A stretch of 64,000 nt of DNA from contig CP053915.1 in NCBI GenBank assembly GCA_021496925.1, positions 372,001-436,000 on the forward strand. Direction: 5' to 3'. Below are positions 40,698-47,327 of the stretch, one piece after another. The stretch's first letter is position 1. Each line of letters opens with the position of its first letter. The position numbers and the translations under genes were made by a program. Origin of the DNA: Acidovorax sp. YS12. GTDB taxonomy: Bacteria; Pseudomonadota; Gammaproteobacteria; Burkholderiales; Burkholderiaceae_C. The notes under the pieces were generated by a model. The model ran no database searches and had not been told where the DNA came from. It saw only the letters and a list, made by a program, of their open reading frames with translations.

Positions 40698-42305
40698 ATG
40701 GCAACTTCACGCATCCTCGGCCCGGACGGCCAGCCCATCAAAATGCCCGACCTGCAGGAGCCTCAGACCGCCAGACTGGCACACCTGCAGCGCGAGTTGC
40801 AGACACACCCGACGCGCGGCCTCACGCCCTCGCGCTTGGCGAAGATTCTGGACGCCGCCGAGACCGGCGAACTGACCGCGCAATTCGAGCTGTTTGAGGA
40901 TATGGAGGAAAAGGACGGCCACATTGCCGCCGAGATGGGCAAGCGCCGCCGCGCCTGCGTGCTCGAATGGGACGTGGTGCCGCCCGAGGGAGCCGACGCT
41001 GCCGAGAAGAAGCTCGCCGCCCAGCTCGGCGAGTTGCTCATGGAGATTCCCGATTTCGAGGACATGGTCTTCGATCTGACGGATGCCATCGGCAAGGGCT
41101 ATGCCTGCCTTGAGATTGAGTGGCACCAGGTGGAGGGCTACTGGGTGCCCAAGACCATCACGCACCGTCCGCAGTCGTGGTTCACACTGCACCGAGGCTA
41201 CCGGCAGGAGCTGCGCTTGCGCAGCAACAACACGGTGGATGGCGTCATGGGCGACCCGCTACGGCCCTTCAACTGGATCACTCACATCCATAAGGCCAAG
41301 AGCGGCTACCTTGAGCGCGCGGCGCTGTTTCGCCAACTCGTATGGACGTACCTGTTCAAGAACTACTCGGTCGGCGACCTGGCTGAGTTTCTGGAGATTT
41401 ACGGCATCCCTGTACGCCTAGGCAAGTACCCGGCGAACGCCTCCGAAAAGGAGAAAGCCACGCTGCTGCGTGCCCTGGCATCCATCGGGCACAACGCGGC
41501 GGGCATCATCCCGGACGGCATGCTGCTGGAGTTCAAGGACGCCGCCTCGGGTGACCCGAAGGCTTTTGAGCTGATGATTTCGTGGTGCGAGCGCAACCAG
41601 TCCAAGGTGATCCTGGGCGGCACCCTCACAAGTGGGGCCGATGGCAAGGCGAGCACGAACGCCCTTGGCAACGTGCACAACGAAGTGAGAAAGGATCTGC
41701 GCGACGGCGACATTCGCCAGGCAAACACCACGCTCACGCGCGATCTTGTGTTCGCCGTGGCTTCGGTCAACGGCCTGGCGCTGGGCGGCCTGCGCCGCTT
41801 GCCCCAGTTCCGGCTCAAGACCCAGGAACGCGAAGACCTGACGGCTTTTAGCCAAGGCCTGCCGCCGCTGGTCAACATGGGGCTGCGCCCCCCACTGTGG
41901 TGGGTGAACGAGCGCTTGGGTGTCCCGACAGCAAAGGATGGCGAGCCCGTGCTCATGCCAGTGCAGCATGTGCCTGTCATCCCGCCGATGGCGGCGGCTA
42001 CCGCATGGCATCAAGGCTTTGCAGCCGCCACAGCACAGCCCTCGCAGGCGGCAGCGGTGCCACCGCAGGCGGCCATGGCGCCCCAGCTCGCCTCTGCTGC
42101 GCGCGCGCCTGCTGCGGCATGGGTGGAGCAGATTCGCGCGCTGGTGGGGCGGGCGGCCAGCCTGGAGGACATCCGCGACGGCCTGGCGGCGTTGTCCCCT
42201 GACATGACGCTTGACCAGTACGCGGCGGCGATGGCCGAGGCCCTGTCCGCCGCGCAGCTCGCGGGCCGCTACGAGGTGCTGCAGGAGGCGGCGGGCAATG
42301 GCTGA
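40698..42305 (+). CDS. Portal protein (DUF935, Mu gp29-like)
   Basis: A 535-residue portal subunit of the DUF935 family. Typical blocks: RLAHLQRELQTHPTRGLTPS, then ELTAQFELFEDMEEKDGHIA and KRRRACVLEWDVVPP, later WTYLFKNYSVGDLAEFLEIY and IYGIPVRLGKYP. It would form the dodecameric DNA entry ring. The C-terminal 120 residues are Ala/Gln-rich. Overlaps the next gene by 8 bp. Confidence 0.94.
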   Translation: MATSRILGPDGQPIKMPDLQEPQTARLAHLQRELQTHPTRGLTPSRLAKILDAAETGELTAQFELFEDMEEKDGHIAAEMGKRRRACVLEWDVVPPEGADAAEKKLAAQLGELLMEIPDFEDMVFDLTDAIGKGYACLEIEWHQVEGYWVPKTITHRPQSWFTLHRGYRQELRLRSNNTVDGVMGDPLRPFNWITHIHKAKSGYLERAALFRQLVWTYLFKNYSVGDLAEFLEIYGIPVRLGKYPANASEKEKATLLRALASIGHNAAGIIPDGMLLEFKDAASGDPKAFELMISWCERNQSKVILGGTLTSGADGKASTNALGNVHNEVRKDLRDGDIRQANTTLTRDLVFAVASVNGLALGGLRRLPQFRLKTQEREDLTAFSQGLPPLVNMGLRPPLWWVNERLGVPTAKDGEPVLMPVQHVPVIPPMAAATAWHQGFAAATAQPSQAAAVPPQAAMAPQLASAARAPAAAWVEQIRALVGRAASLEDIRDGLAALSPDMTLDQYAAAMAEALSAAQLAGRYEVLQEAAGNG

Positions 42306-42996
42306 TGTGGCTTACGGCAGCTTGCCGTTTCGGGAAATGATCGAGTTCTTCCGGCGCAAGCTCAACATGCCCACGCAGGCCTGGACGGATGTCTACGCAG
42401 CGGAGCACGAATGGGCGTTTATGGTGGCCGGAGCGAACCGCGACGCCATCGTGCGTGACTTCCGGGAGGCCGTCGATAAGGCCATTTCCGAGGGCACGAC
42501 GCTGGAGGAATTCCGCCGCGACTTCGACGCCATCGTGGCGCGCTACGGCTGGGACTACAACGGCGGCCGGGACTGGCGCACGCGCGTAATTTACGAGACC
42601 AACCTCAACACCAGCTATGCGGCGGGACGCTGGGAGCAGTTGCAGGCTGCGCCTTTCTGGATGTACGAGCATAGCGACTGGGTGGAAAACCCACGGCACC
42701 AGCACAAGGCCTGGGACGGCATGGTGCTGGCGCGTGATGATCCCTGGTGGCAGACGCATTACCCGCCGAACGGCTGGGGATGCCAGTGCAAGGTGATTGG
42801 CCTGTGGCCGCGCGACCTGGCACGCATGGGCAAGAGCGGGCCGGATCGTGCGCCCGAGGTGACCTGGGTGGAGCGCGTGATCGGCAAGTACAGCCCAGGC
42901 GGGCCCCGCGTGGTCAGCGTGCCTTCGGGCATCGATCCCGGGTTTGAGTACGCGCCCGGCCGGGATCGGTGGCGCAAGTACCGCGAGGAGGCGTGA
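42298..42996 (+). CDS. Minor head protein (Mu gpF-like, PF04233)
   Basis: A 232-residue minor capsid protein of the Mu F/SPP1 gp7 family. The family block is clear: TRVIYETNLNTSYAAGRWEQ and, further on, WVENPRHQHKAWDGMVLARD followed by YPPNGWGCQCKVIGL. It acts at the portal during head assembly and probably enters the cell with DNA. Starts inside the portal gene. Confidence 0.92.
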   Translation: MADVAYGSLPFREMIEFFRRKLNMPTQAWTDVYAAEHEWAFMVAGANRDAIVRDFREAVDKAISEGTTLEEFRRDFDAIVARYGWDYNGGRDWRTRVIYETNLNTSYAAGRWEQLQAAPFWMYEHSDWVENPRHQHKAWDGMVLARDDPWWQTHYPPNGWGCQCKVIGLWPRDLARMGKSGPDRAPEVTWVERVIGKYSPGGPRVVSVPSGIDPGFEYAPGRDRWRKYREEA

Positions 42997-43484
42997 TGGC
43001 TGGCGCACGATTTGACGGCACGGCCGCGATAGAGCATTTGTCCGGCCTGGTGGACGCCATCAACGATCCATCGCCATTGCTCGCCGAGCTGGGGGAGTAC
43101 GGTCTGCGCTCGACACGGGCACGATTCAAGACCCAAACGGCCCCCGATGGCACCGCCTGGGCCGCGTTGCAGCCCTGGTATCAGCGGGAGAAGCGCCGCA
43201 ACAAGAACCGCATCCTGACTCTGAACGGATACCTGCGCGGTCAGATGACATGGCAGCTTGTCGGTGACCGAACGGTCGAGATCGGTAGCAACCTGCCCTA
43301 TGCGGCCGTCCACCAGTTCGGGGCTACTATCAAGCCCCGGGCGGCCAAGGTGCTGATGTTCCGGGGGCACGTTGCGAAATCCGTGACGATCCCGGCCCGG
43401 CCTTATCTCGGCCTATCCGATGATGATCGGAGCGAGATCGTGGAGCGCGCGCTGGAGTGGCTGTCACATGCGGGCCGCAAATAA
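42996..43484 (+). CDS. Virion morphogenesis protein (Mu gpG-like, PF05069)
   Basis: A 162-residue protein with the gpG/Phage_tail_S pattern: YGLRSTRARFKTQTAPDGTA then WAALQPWYQREKRRNKNRIL, and C-terminal PARPYLGLSDDDRSEIVERA. In Mu gpG serves head completion and tail steps. Last conserved gene of the rightward late unit; an 112-bp gap without a recognised gene follows. Confidence 0.9.
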   Translation: MAGARFDGTAAIEHLSGLVDAINDPSPLLAELGEYGLRSTRARFKTQTAPDGTAWAALQPWYQREKRRNKNRILTLNGYLRGQMTWQLVGDRTVEIGSNLPYAAVHQFGATIKPRAAKVLMFRGHVAKSVTIPARPYLGLSDDDRSEIVERALEWLSHAGRK

Positions 43485-43596
43485 TTTACAGCGGCGGTTG
43501 CAATGCACTCATTTTGAGGTCACAATACGAACCATGGTGATCGAGACTGATTGCCACCGCCCCGGCGGAACCGGGCATCCTGATAGGAGCAACATC

Positions 43597-43758
43597 ATGA
43601 ACGTCATCAAGACCATCCGCGAAGCAGACAAGATCGCTGCCAATCTCGGCCTGGTGCGCGGCGCGGGCACGTACAACGGCGAGGCCTTCTGGGTTAGCCC
43701 TGGCAACCCCGCAATCATCACCCGCGCACGTCTGGCCGAACTCGCCGGTCTCGTGTGA
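43597..43758 (+). CDS. Very small hypothetical cargo protein
   Basis: A 53-residue protein, MNVIKTIREADKIAANLGLV ... RARLAELAGLV, with AGGAG 9 nt before the ATG. Its stop overlaps the GTG start of the next gene. A helix followed by a short beta hairpin is suggested (GTYNGEAFWVSPGNPAIITR). Family unknown. Confidence 0.65.
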   Translation: MNVIKTIREADKIAANLGLVRGAGTYNGEAFWVSPGNPAIITRARLAELAGLV

Positions 43759-44195
43759 CCGAATCCATCATTCACCTGCGCGTCCAGGCCGCCGTCAAGG
43801 CGCGCTGGGTGCGCGAAAGCCGCGCCGCCGGTATGAAGCTGACGGACTGGATCATCTCGCGCGTGGAGCATCGAATGAACATCACCGAAATCGTTGCAGA
43901 GGTCGCCGTCCTGGCCGAGCAAGCGACAGACCTCCCGATCTACTTTAAAAGCCCCCAGGCCGCCGATGGCGTGGAAGCAATGCTGCAAGCCGCCCAGGCG
44001 TTCCAAGCTGCGTCCGACAGCCCCGCCCGTCTGGATGCCGCGCTGTGGCTGGGCGAGGCTTACATGCTGTTCTCGCGCGCATTGCCGGACACGGGCCGTA
44101 CTGAGCAATCGACCGGCTGGGTTACCGCCCGGCAGATAGCGCAGTTGCTGGGCGGCCCAGATGTGTGGGAAAACCGCGTGCGGGCGGAGTTGTAA
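43755..44195 (+). CDS. Ribbon-helix-helix-like cargo protein
   Basis: A 146-residue protein with a GTG start coupled to the stop before it. The first 40 residues (ESIIHLRVQAAVKARWVRES, then AAGMKLTDWIISRV) fit a ribbon-helix-helix DNA-binding domain as in plasmid antitoxins. The rest is helical and ends in TGWVTARQIAQLLGGPDVWE, which resembles a short HTH_17-type recognition helix. No toxin-like neighbour is seen. First of three DNA-binding-like genes near the prophage right end. Confidence 0.7.
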   Translation: MTESIIHLRVQAAVKARWVRESRAAGMKLTDWIISRVEHRMNITEIVAEVAVLAEQATDLPIYFKSPQAADGVEAMLQAAQAFQAASDSPARLDAALWLGEAYMLFSRALPDTGRTEQSTGWVTARQIAQLLGGPDVWENRVRAEL

Positions 44196-44815
44196 TGGCG
44201 GGCAGGCCGCAATTCGACTGGACGTCCGAAAGCATCGCATTGCTAGGCACGATGCCAGACAGGCAGATAGCGCGGAAGCTAGGGATCACGCCGGTAATGG
44301 TTGCCTATCAGCGCAAACTCTTGGGGATTGAAAAGTTCACCCCTCAGAGCGCTTGGGCGCCGGAAAACGATCACTTGCTTGGAACCGTAACAGACGCCGC
44401 ACTGGCGGAGAAGCTGGGCGTGGCGAAGCACACCGTGCTAAATCGTCGTCGCGAGTTGGGAGTGCCCGCTTTTGGGCCTAGGGGTTGGCCAGCCTGGCCG
44501 GAGGATCAGCTCGACATACTCGGCACGATCCCTGATACGGAAATTGCGCAGCAAGTCGGCCGCTCTGTGTCTGCCGTCCGCCAGCAGCGTATGGCCTTGG
44601 GAATCAAGGCCTTCCACGAGCATCGGGGAGTAATCAAGATCACTCCTGATCTGCGCGCAAAGCTGGAAGAGCTTGAGCCCGTGCTGCTGCAGAGATACCG
44701 TGATGCAGGCCTGCCAATTGATCGGCTGGAGCCATGGCAGATTGTGGAGATCGCGCTGAGCGAATTGTTGGCGAGCGCTCGCAAGGCGCCGTCGATAGCG
44801 AGGAGTCAGTTATGA
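44195..44815 (+). CDS. Triple helix-turn-helix repeat protein
   Basis: A 206-residue protein with three similar ~37-residue units beginning around 10, 54 and 99: LLGTMPDRQIARKLGITPVM, LLGTVTDAALAEKLGVAKHT, ILGTIPDTEIAQQVGRSVSA. Each is a helix-turn-helix followed by an arginine-rich helix (QRKLLGI, RRRELGV, QRMALGI). A helical C-terminal part (PDLRAKLEELEPVLLQRYRD) follows. Likely binds an extended or repeated DNA site. TAATG couples it to the gene before. Confidence 0.75.
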   Translation: MAGRPQFDWTSESIALLGTMPDRQIARKLGITPVMVAYQRKLLGIEKFTPQSAWAPENDHLLGTVTDAALAEKLGVAKHTVLNRRRELGVPAFGPRGWPAWPEDQLDILGTIPDTEIAQQVGRSVSAVRQQRMALGIKAFHEHRGVIKITPDLRAKLEELEPVLLQRYRDAGLPIDRLEPWQIVEIALSELLASARKAPSIARSQL

Positions 44816-45027
44816 CTCCCGGAGCCCTCCGCGCCTGGCAGGCGCACATGGGCATAAGCGCTCGCGAGGCGGCGCGTCTCCTCGGAGTTGCGTCAGCGAC
44901 TTATCAAGACTGGGTAACCGGCAAGAGTCGCACGAGCGGCAAGTCCGTGGCGCCGTCTCATACAGTAGCTCTAGCTTGCGCTGCACTGGCTGCGGGTCTA
45001 GAGCCATGGGGTAGCGCCACCGAATAG
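44812..45027 (+). CDS. Small XRE-like DNA-binding protein
   Basis: A 71-residue protein (MTPGALRAWQAHMGISAREA ...) with a Cro/XRE-like helix-turn-helix, ISAREAARLLGVASATYQDW, and a hydrophobic C-terminal helix. ATGA overlap with the triple-repeat gene. It ends 124 bp from the prophage tip, so it may act on the terminal region or on its own operon. Confidence 0.72.
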   Translation: MTPGALRAWQAHMGISAREAARLLGVASATYQDWVTGKSRTSGKSVAPSHTVALACAALAAGLEPWGSATE

Positions 45028-45108
45028 AGGACGGTTTTATTTTTGTGGTGTGCAAGACACTTGCAAAACCGCCATCCCACTATTCCCCGGTACGGCCCCC
45101 AAAATCCC

Positions 45109-45151
45109 ATTTATCGCGCCGCCCACTCTTTCTTTATCTCACCTCCGGTCA
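45109..45151. repeat. Prophage right terminus with two transposase-binding-type repeats
   Basis: Read inward on the minus strand the tip is TGACC; GGTGAGATAAA begins 8 nt inside (45133-45143) and GGCGCGATAAAT begins 31 nt inside (45109-45120). These are the same two distances as at the left end. The outer copy is less perfect than the inner one. The stretch 45028-45108 has no gene. Confidence 0.87.
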
Positions 45152-45157
45152 CGCTGC
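45152..45157. repeat. Target-site duplication, right copy
   Basis: CGCTGC, identical to 4927-4932, directly outside the CA terminus of the prophage and inside the receptor 5' fragment. Confidence 0.92.
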
Positions 45158-45410
45158 CGGCCAGCAGGCGGTGCAGCGCCTCGGCTGTCTCCAGCCGCCC
45201 GCGCAGGGCAGGGGCGGTTTTGCCAGCGAGCAGTGCGCTGTCGGCGGCGATGCTGGCGCCGGTAGCCCGCGCCAGCGCCTTGATGGCTTCGGGCAGGGGC
45301 TGGGCGGGCAGGTCGATATCCACGGGCGCGGCCTGGGCCAGCGCGGCCGCCAGGGTGGCGGCGCAGGCGAGGGCGATCAGGCGCGGGGTGGCGGGAATGG
45401 GACGATGCAT
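45152..45410 (-). pseudogene. TonB-dependent siderophore receptor, 5' fragment (interrupted by prophage)
   Basis: The first 86 codons of the receptor. MHRPIPATPRLIALACAATL is a signal peptide with likely cleavage after ALAQAA, and the STN signalling domain follows (VDIDLPAQPLPEAIKALARA, then LRGRLETAEALHRLLAGS). After the insertion point 13 prophage-derived codons lead to a stop at 45111. Only the STN domain and signal peptide would be made. The remaining 691 codons are at 2852-4932. The 184-bp gap to fecR (45411-45594) shows no gene. Confidence 0.93.
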
Positions 45411-45594
45411 GGCGGGGGGCCTCCGAGGGTTGGAACAGTGGATTGCTGTTCCCCTTGACGGAGAAGGGCACCGGATCCCTGATGTCCCTCATATGGATTT
45501 GCCTTCAACCGTCTAACGTCGTTGGTTCGCCTTGCCGTGCTACAGCACTGTCTGCGCCTTCCCGCCTAGTTATACGGTTGAATGCAAACCCGTA

Positions 45595-46593
45595 TCAGTG
45601 ATTTTTTTCGCTGGAGGAGCGCTGCGCCAGCCACAGGGCCCCGCCGCGTTCGTACACCCGCACGGCGGCGATGCGCGGCAGCGACTGGATGAAGCCCTCC
45701 ACGTCGCGCGCCTGCACGGCGGCGGTGATGCGCGGGCCGCCGCCGGCCGGGCCTTCGGCCTGCACGGGCTGGCGGCGCCAGCGCGAGAGGGTGGCGGCGA
45801 TTTCGGGCAGGCTGGCCTGGTCGAAGACGATGAAGCCATGCTCGGCGGCGGCGAAGGCGTCCTGCGCGTCGCGTTGCACGCGGCGCGGCAGGTGGGCGGC
45901 GCTGGCGATCTCGTCCACCTCGCCCACCTCGCCCGCGTTCAGCCGCAGGGGGCTGGCGGCGCCTCCTTGCGCGGCCAGTTCCACGGTGCCGTGCGCCACG
46001 CTCACGCGCACCAGGCCCGGCAGTAGGCTGACGGCGAAGCGCGTGCCGAGCACGGTGATGCGGGCGCTGCCCGCGTCGATGACGAAGGGGCGGGCGGCGT
46101 CGCGCGCCACGTCGAACACGGCTTCGCCGCGCTCCAGCACCACGGCGCGCTGGCGGCGGCTGTAGCGCAGCGCGGCGCCGCTGGCCGGGCCCAGGGTGAG
46201 GCGGCTGCCGTCGGGCAGGTGCAGCGCGACGCGCTCGCCGGTGCTGGTGGCGCGGCTTTGCGCGTAGAGGGTGCTGTCCTGCCAGGCATTCCAGCCGTGG
46301 CGGCCCAGCAGGCCGGCCAGGCCGAGACTGGCCAGCCCCAGCGTGCCGCGCACCAGTGTGCGGCGGCGGGTGCGGCTGCGCTGGCCGCTCAGCCGCTGCG
46401 CCGCGTCGGCCAGCGCCTGGGTGCCCGCGGTGGAGTCGAAGTCGCGCCACAGCGCTTCGAAGGCGGTGTATTCGCGGGCGTGTTCGGGGCTGGCGTGCAT
46501 CCAGGCGCGCCAGGCGGCCGCATCGGGGGCGCTGGCGCCGCCGTGCAGGCGGACGAACCAGCGCGCGGCTTCCTCGCGCACGCGGGCGCTCAT
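45595..46593 (-). CDS. fecR: FecR-family anti-sigma/signal transducer
   Basis: A 332-residue inner-membrane regulator. The N-terminal cytoplasmic part has REEAARWFVRLHGGASAPDA (DUF4880/FecR_N), one transmembrane segment lies near 85-105 (RGTLGLASLGLAGLLGRHGW), and the periplasmic FecR domain contains GERVALHLPDGSRLTLGPAS and ITVLGTRFAVSL. It normally relays the ligand-bound state of the receptor STN domain to the sigma factor. ATGA overlap with the sigma gene. It appears intact while its receptor is broken. Confidence 0.92.
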   Translation of the reverse strand: MSARVREEAARWFVRLHGGASAPDAAAWRAWMHASPEHAREYTAFEALWRDFDSTAGTQALADAAQRLSGQRSRTRRRTLVRGTLGLASLGLAGLLGRHGWNAWQDSTLYAQSRATSTGERVALHLPDGSRLTLGPASGAALRYSRRQRAVVLERGEAVFDVARDAARPFVIDAGSARITVLGTRFAVSLLPGLVRVSVAHGTVELAAQGGAASPLRLNAGEVGEVDEIASAAHLPRRVQRDAQDAFAAAEHGFIVFDQASLPEIAATLSRWRRQPVQAEGPAGGGPRITAAVQARDVEGFIQSLPRIAAVRVYERGGALWLAQRSSSEKNH

Positions 46594-47156
46594 GCGAGCA
46601 GTTCGCGCGCGGCGCGCAGGTCGAGCAGGGCGCGGATCATGTGGCGCTCGACCATGTTCAGGCTGATGTTCAGGCGCTGGGCGATCTCGGGCTGGGTATG
46701 GCCTTCGACGCGGCACAGCCAGAACACTTCGCGGCAGCGCGGCGGCAACCCTTCGATGGCGCGCTGCACGGCGGCCAGGCGCTGCTGCAGTTCGGCCAGG
46801 GCTTCGGCGGAGGGGGTGTGGTAGGTGGCGTACTCCAGTCCGGCCAGGGGGGCCGGGCCGCCGCCGCGCCGGTCGCCGTGGCTTTCGCCGTCCAGGTCGG
46901 GCAGGGGGACGAAGCGGCGCTCCTGCGCCAGATGGTCCGCCAGCACGGAGCGCGCCACCACGCGCAGGTAGGCGTGCGGCTGGGCGATGGCTTCGTGCTT
47001 GCCGCTGAGCGCGTAGCGCACGAAGGCGTCGTGCAGCACGTCCTGGGCGCGCTGGATGCAGCGCGTGCTGCGCCAGATCGCGGGCAGCAGGCTTTCATAG
47101 GCCCAGCGCAGGTCCAGGCCCAGCCAGACGGCGGGAGGGGCGGGGCGGCTTGGCAT
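46590..47156 (-). CDS. fecI: ECF sigma factor, FecI-like
   Basis: A 188-residue ECF sigma factor. Region 2 covers CIQRAQDVLHDAFVRYALSG and AYLRVVARSVLADHLAQERR; region 4 covers AIEGLPPRCREVFWLCRVEG and HTQPEIAQRLNISLNMVERH. It should direct RNA polymerase to the receptor promoter when the siderophore is present. I chose the ATG at 47156 because a Fur-box-like element lies at 47203-47220; an open frame up to 47240 would run through it. The gap from 47157 to 47257 is the promoter region. Confidence 0.9.
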   Translation of the reverse strand: MPSRPAPPAVWLGLDLRWAYESLLPAIWRSTRCIQRAQDVLHDAFVRYALSGKHEAIAQPHAYLRVVARSVLADHLAQERRFVPLPDLDGESHGDRRGGGPAPLAGLEYATYHTPSAEALAELQQRLAAVQRAIEGLPPRCREVFWLCRVEGHTQPEIAQRLNISLNMVERHMIRALLDLRAARELLA

Positions 47157-47202
47157 GGCGGGGTATGGGCTGGGGCGGCGCTGGTATGGAGGATGGTATT
47201 TT

Positions 47203-47220
47203 AAATGAGATTGATTTTCA
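47203..47220 (-). promoter_or_regulatory. Fur-box-like element upstream of the sigma factor
   Basis: On the minus strand TGAAAATCAATCTCATTT, against the usual TGATAATCATTCTCATTT layout of Fur sites: two mismatches. It lies 47 bp before the chosen sigma start in the only AT-rich stretch of the area, so iron repression of the sigma/fecR/receptor set is expected. Confidence 0.65.
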
Positions 47221-47257
47221 GTATTGCATTGCCTGAGCACCTTGCATGAATCGGCAT

Positions 47258-47308
47258 GAAATACGGCTCCAGCGCTTATCCATCAAGCGCTGGAAGCTAT
47301 CAAAAAAG
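47258..47308. repeat. Intergenic palindromic repeat, copy 1
   Basis: GCTCCAGCGCTT-atccatc-AAGCGCTGGAAGC with a following CTATCAAAA tail. Arms CCAGCGCTT (47269-47277) and AAGCGCTGG (47285-47293) are perfect. It lies between the divergent ends of the sigma promoter region and the DUF1631 gene. Two further good copies and one diverged copy are present outside the prophage; none inside it. Confidence 0.88.
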
Positions 47309-47327
47309 GAGTTCGGTGCGGGCGCGC

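Larger units (their letters stand above)
4933..45151. mobile_element. Complete Mu-like transposable prophage, siphovirus-type tail
   Basis: A 40,219-bp transposable phage genome bounded by TG...CA, a 6-bp target duplication and paired terminal repeats. It contains Ner-like and XRE regulators, DDE transposase A and ATPase B, GemA, a Mor/C activator, Mu-type protease/scaffold, major head, terminase, portal, gpF- and gpG-like proteins, a lysis cassette, and a tail set with a tube protein and a 1521-residue tape measure but no sheath or Mu baseplate genes, so a non-contractile tail as in B3/D3112-like phages is inferred. All core genes look intact. The left tip TGAAGCGCGGCGCG resembles the Mu right end (TGAAGCGGCGCACG, from memory), and the com/methyltransferase pair sits there as in Mu, so the prophage is inverted relative to the usual Mu map. 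Confidence 0.97.

Noticed and set aside
44441..44454. CTAAATCGTCGTCG as a fifth late-regulon dyad
   Set aside because: Only the first half-site matches, it lies within a coding sequence, and it is not followed by a late gene start.
4933..45151. tRNA or integrase-type attachment sites
   Set aside because: No tyrosine or serine integrase and no tRNA at the borders; the ends are transposase-type with a short target duplication.
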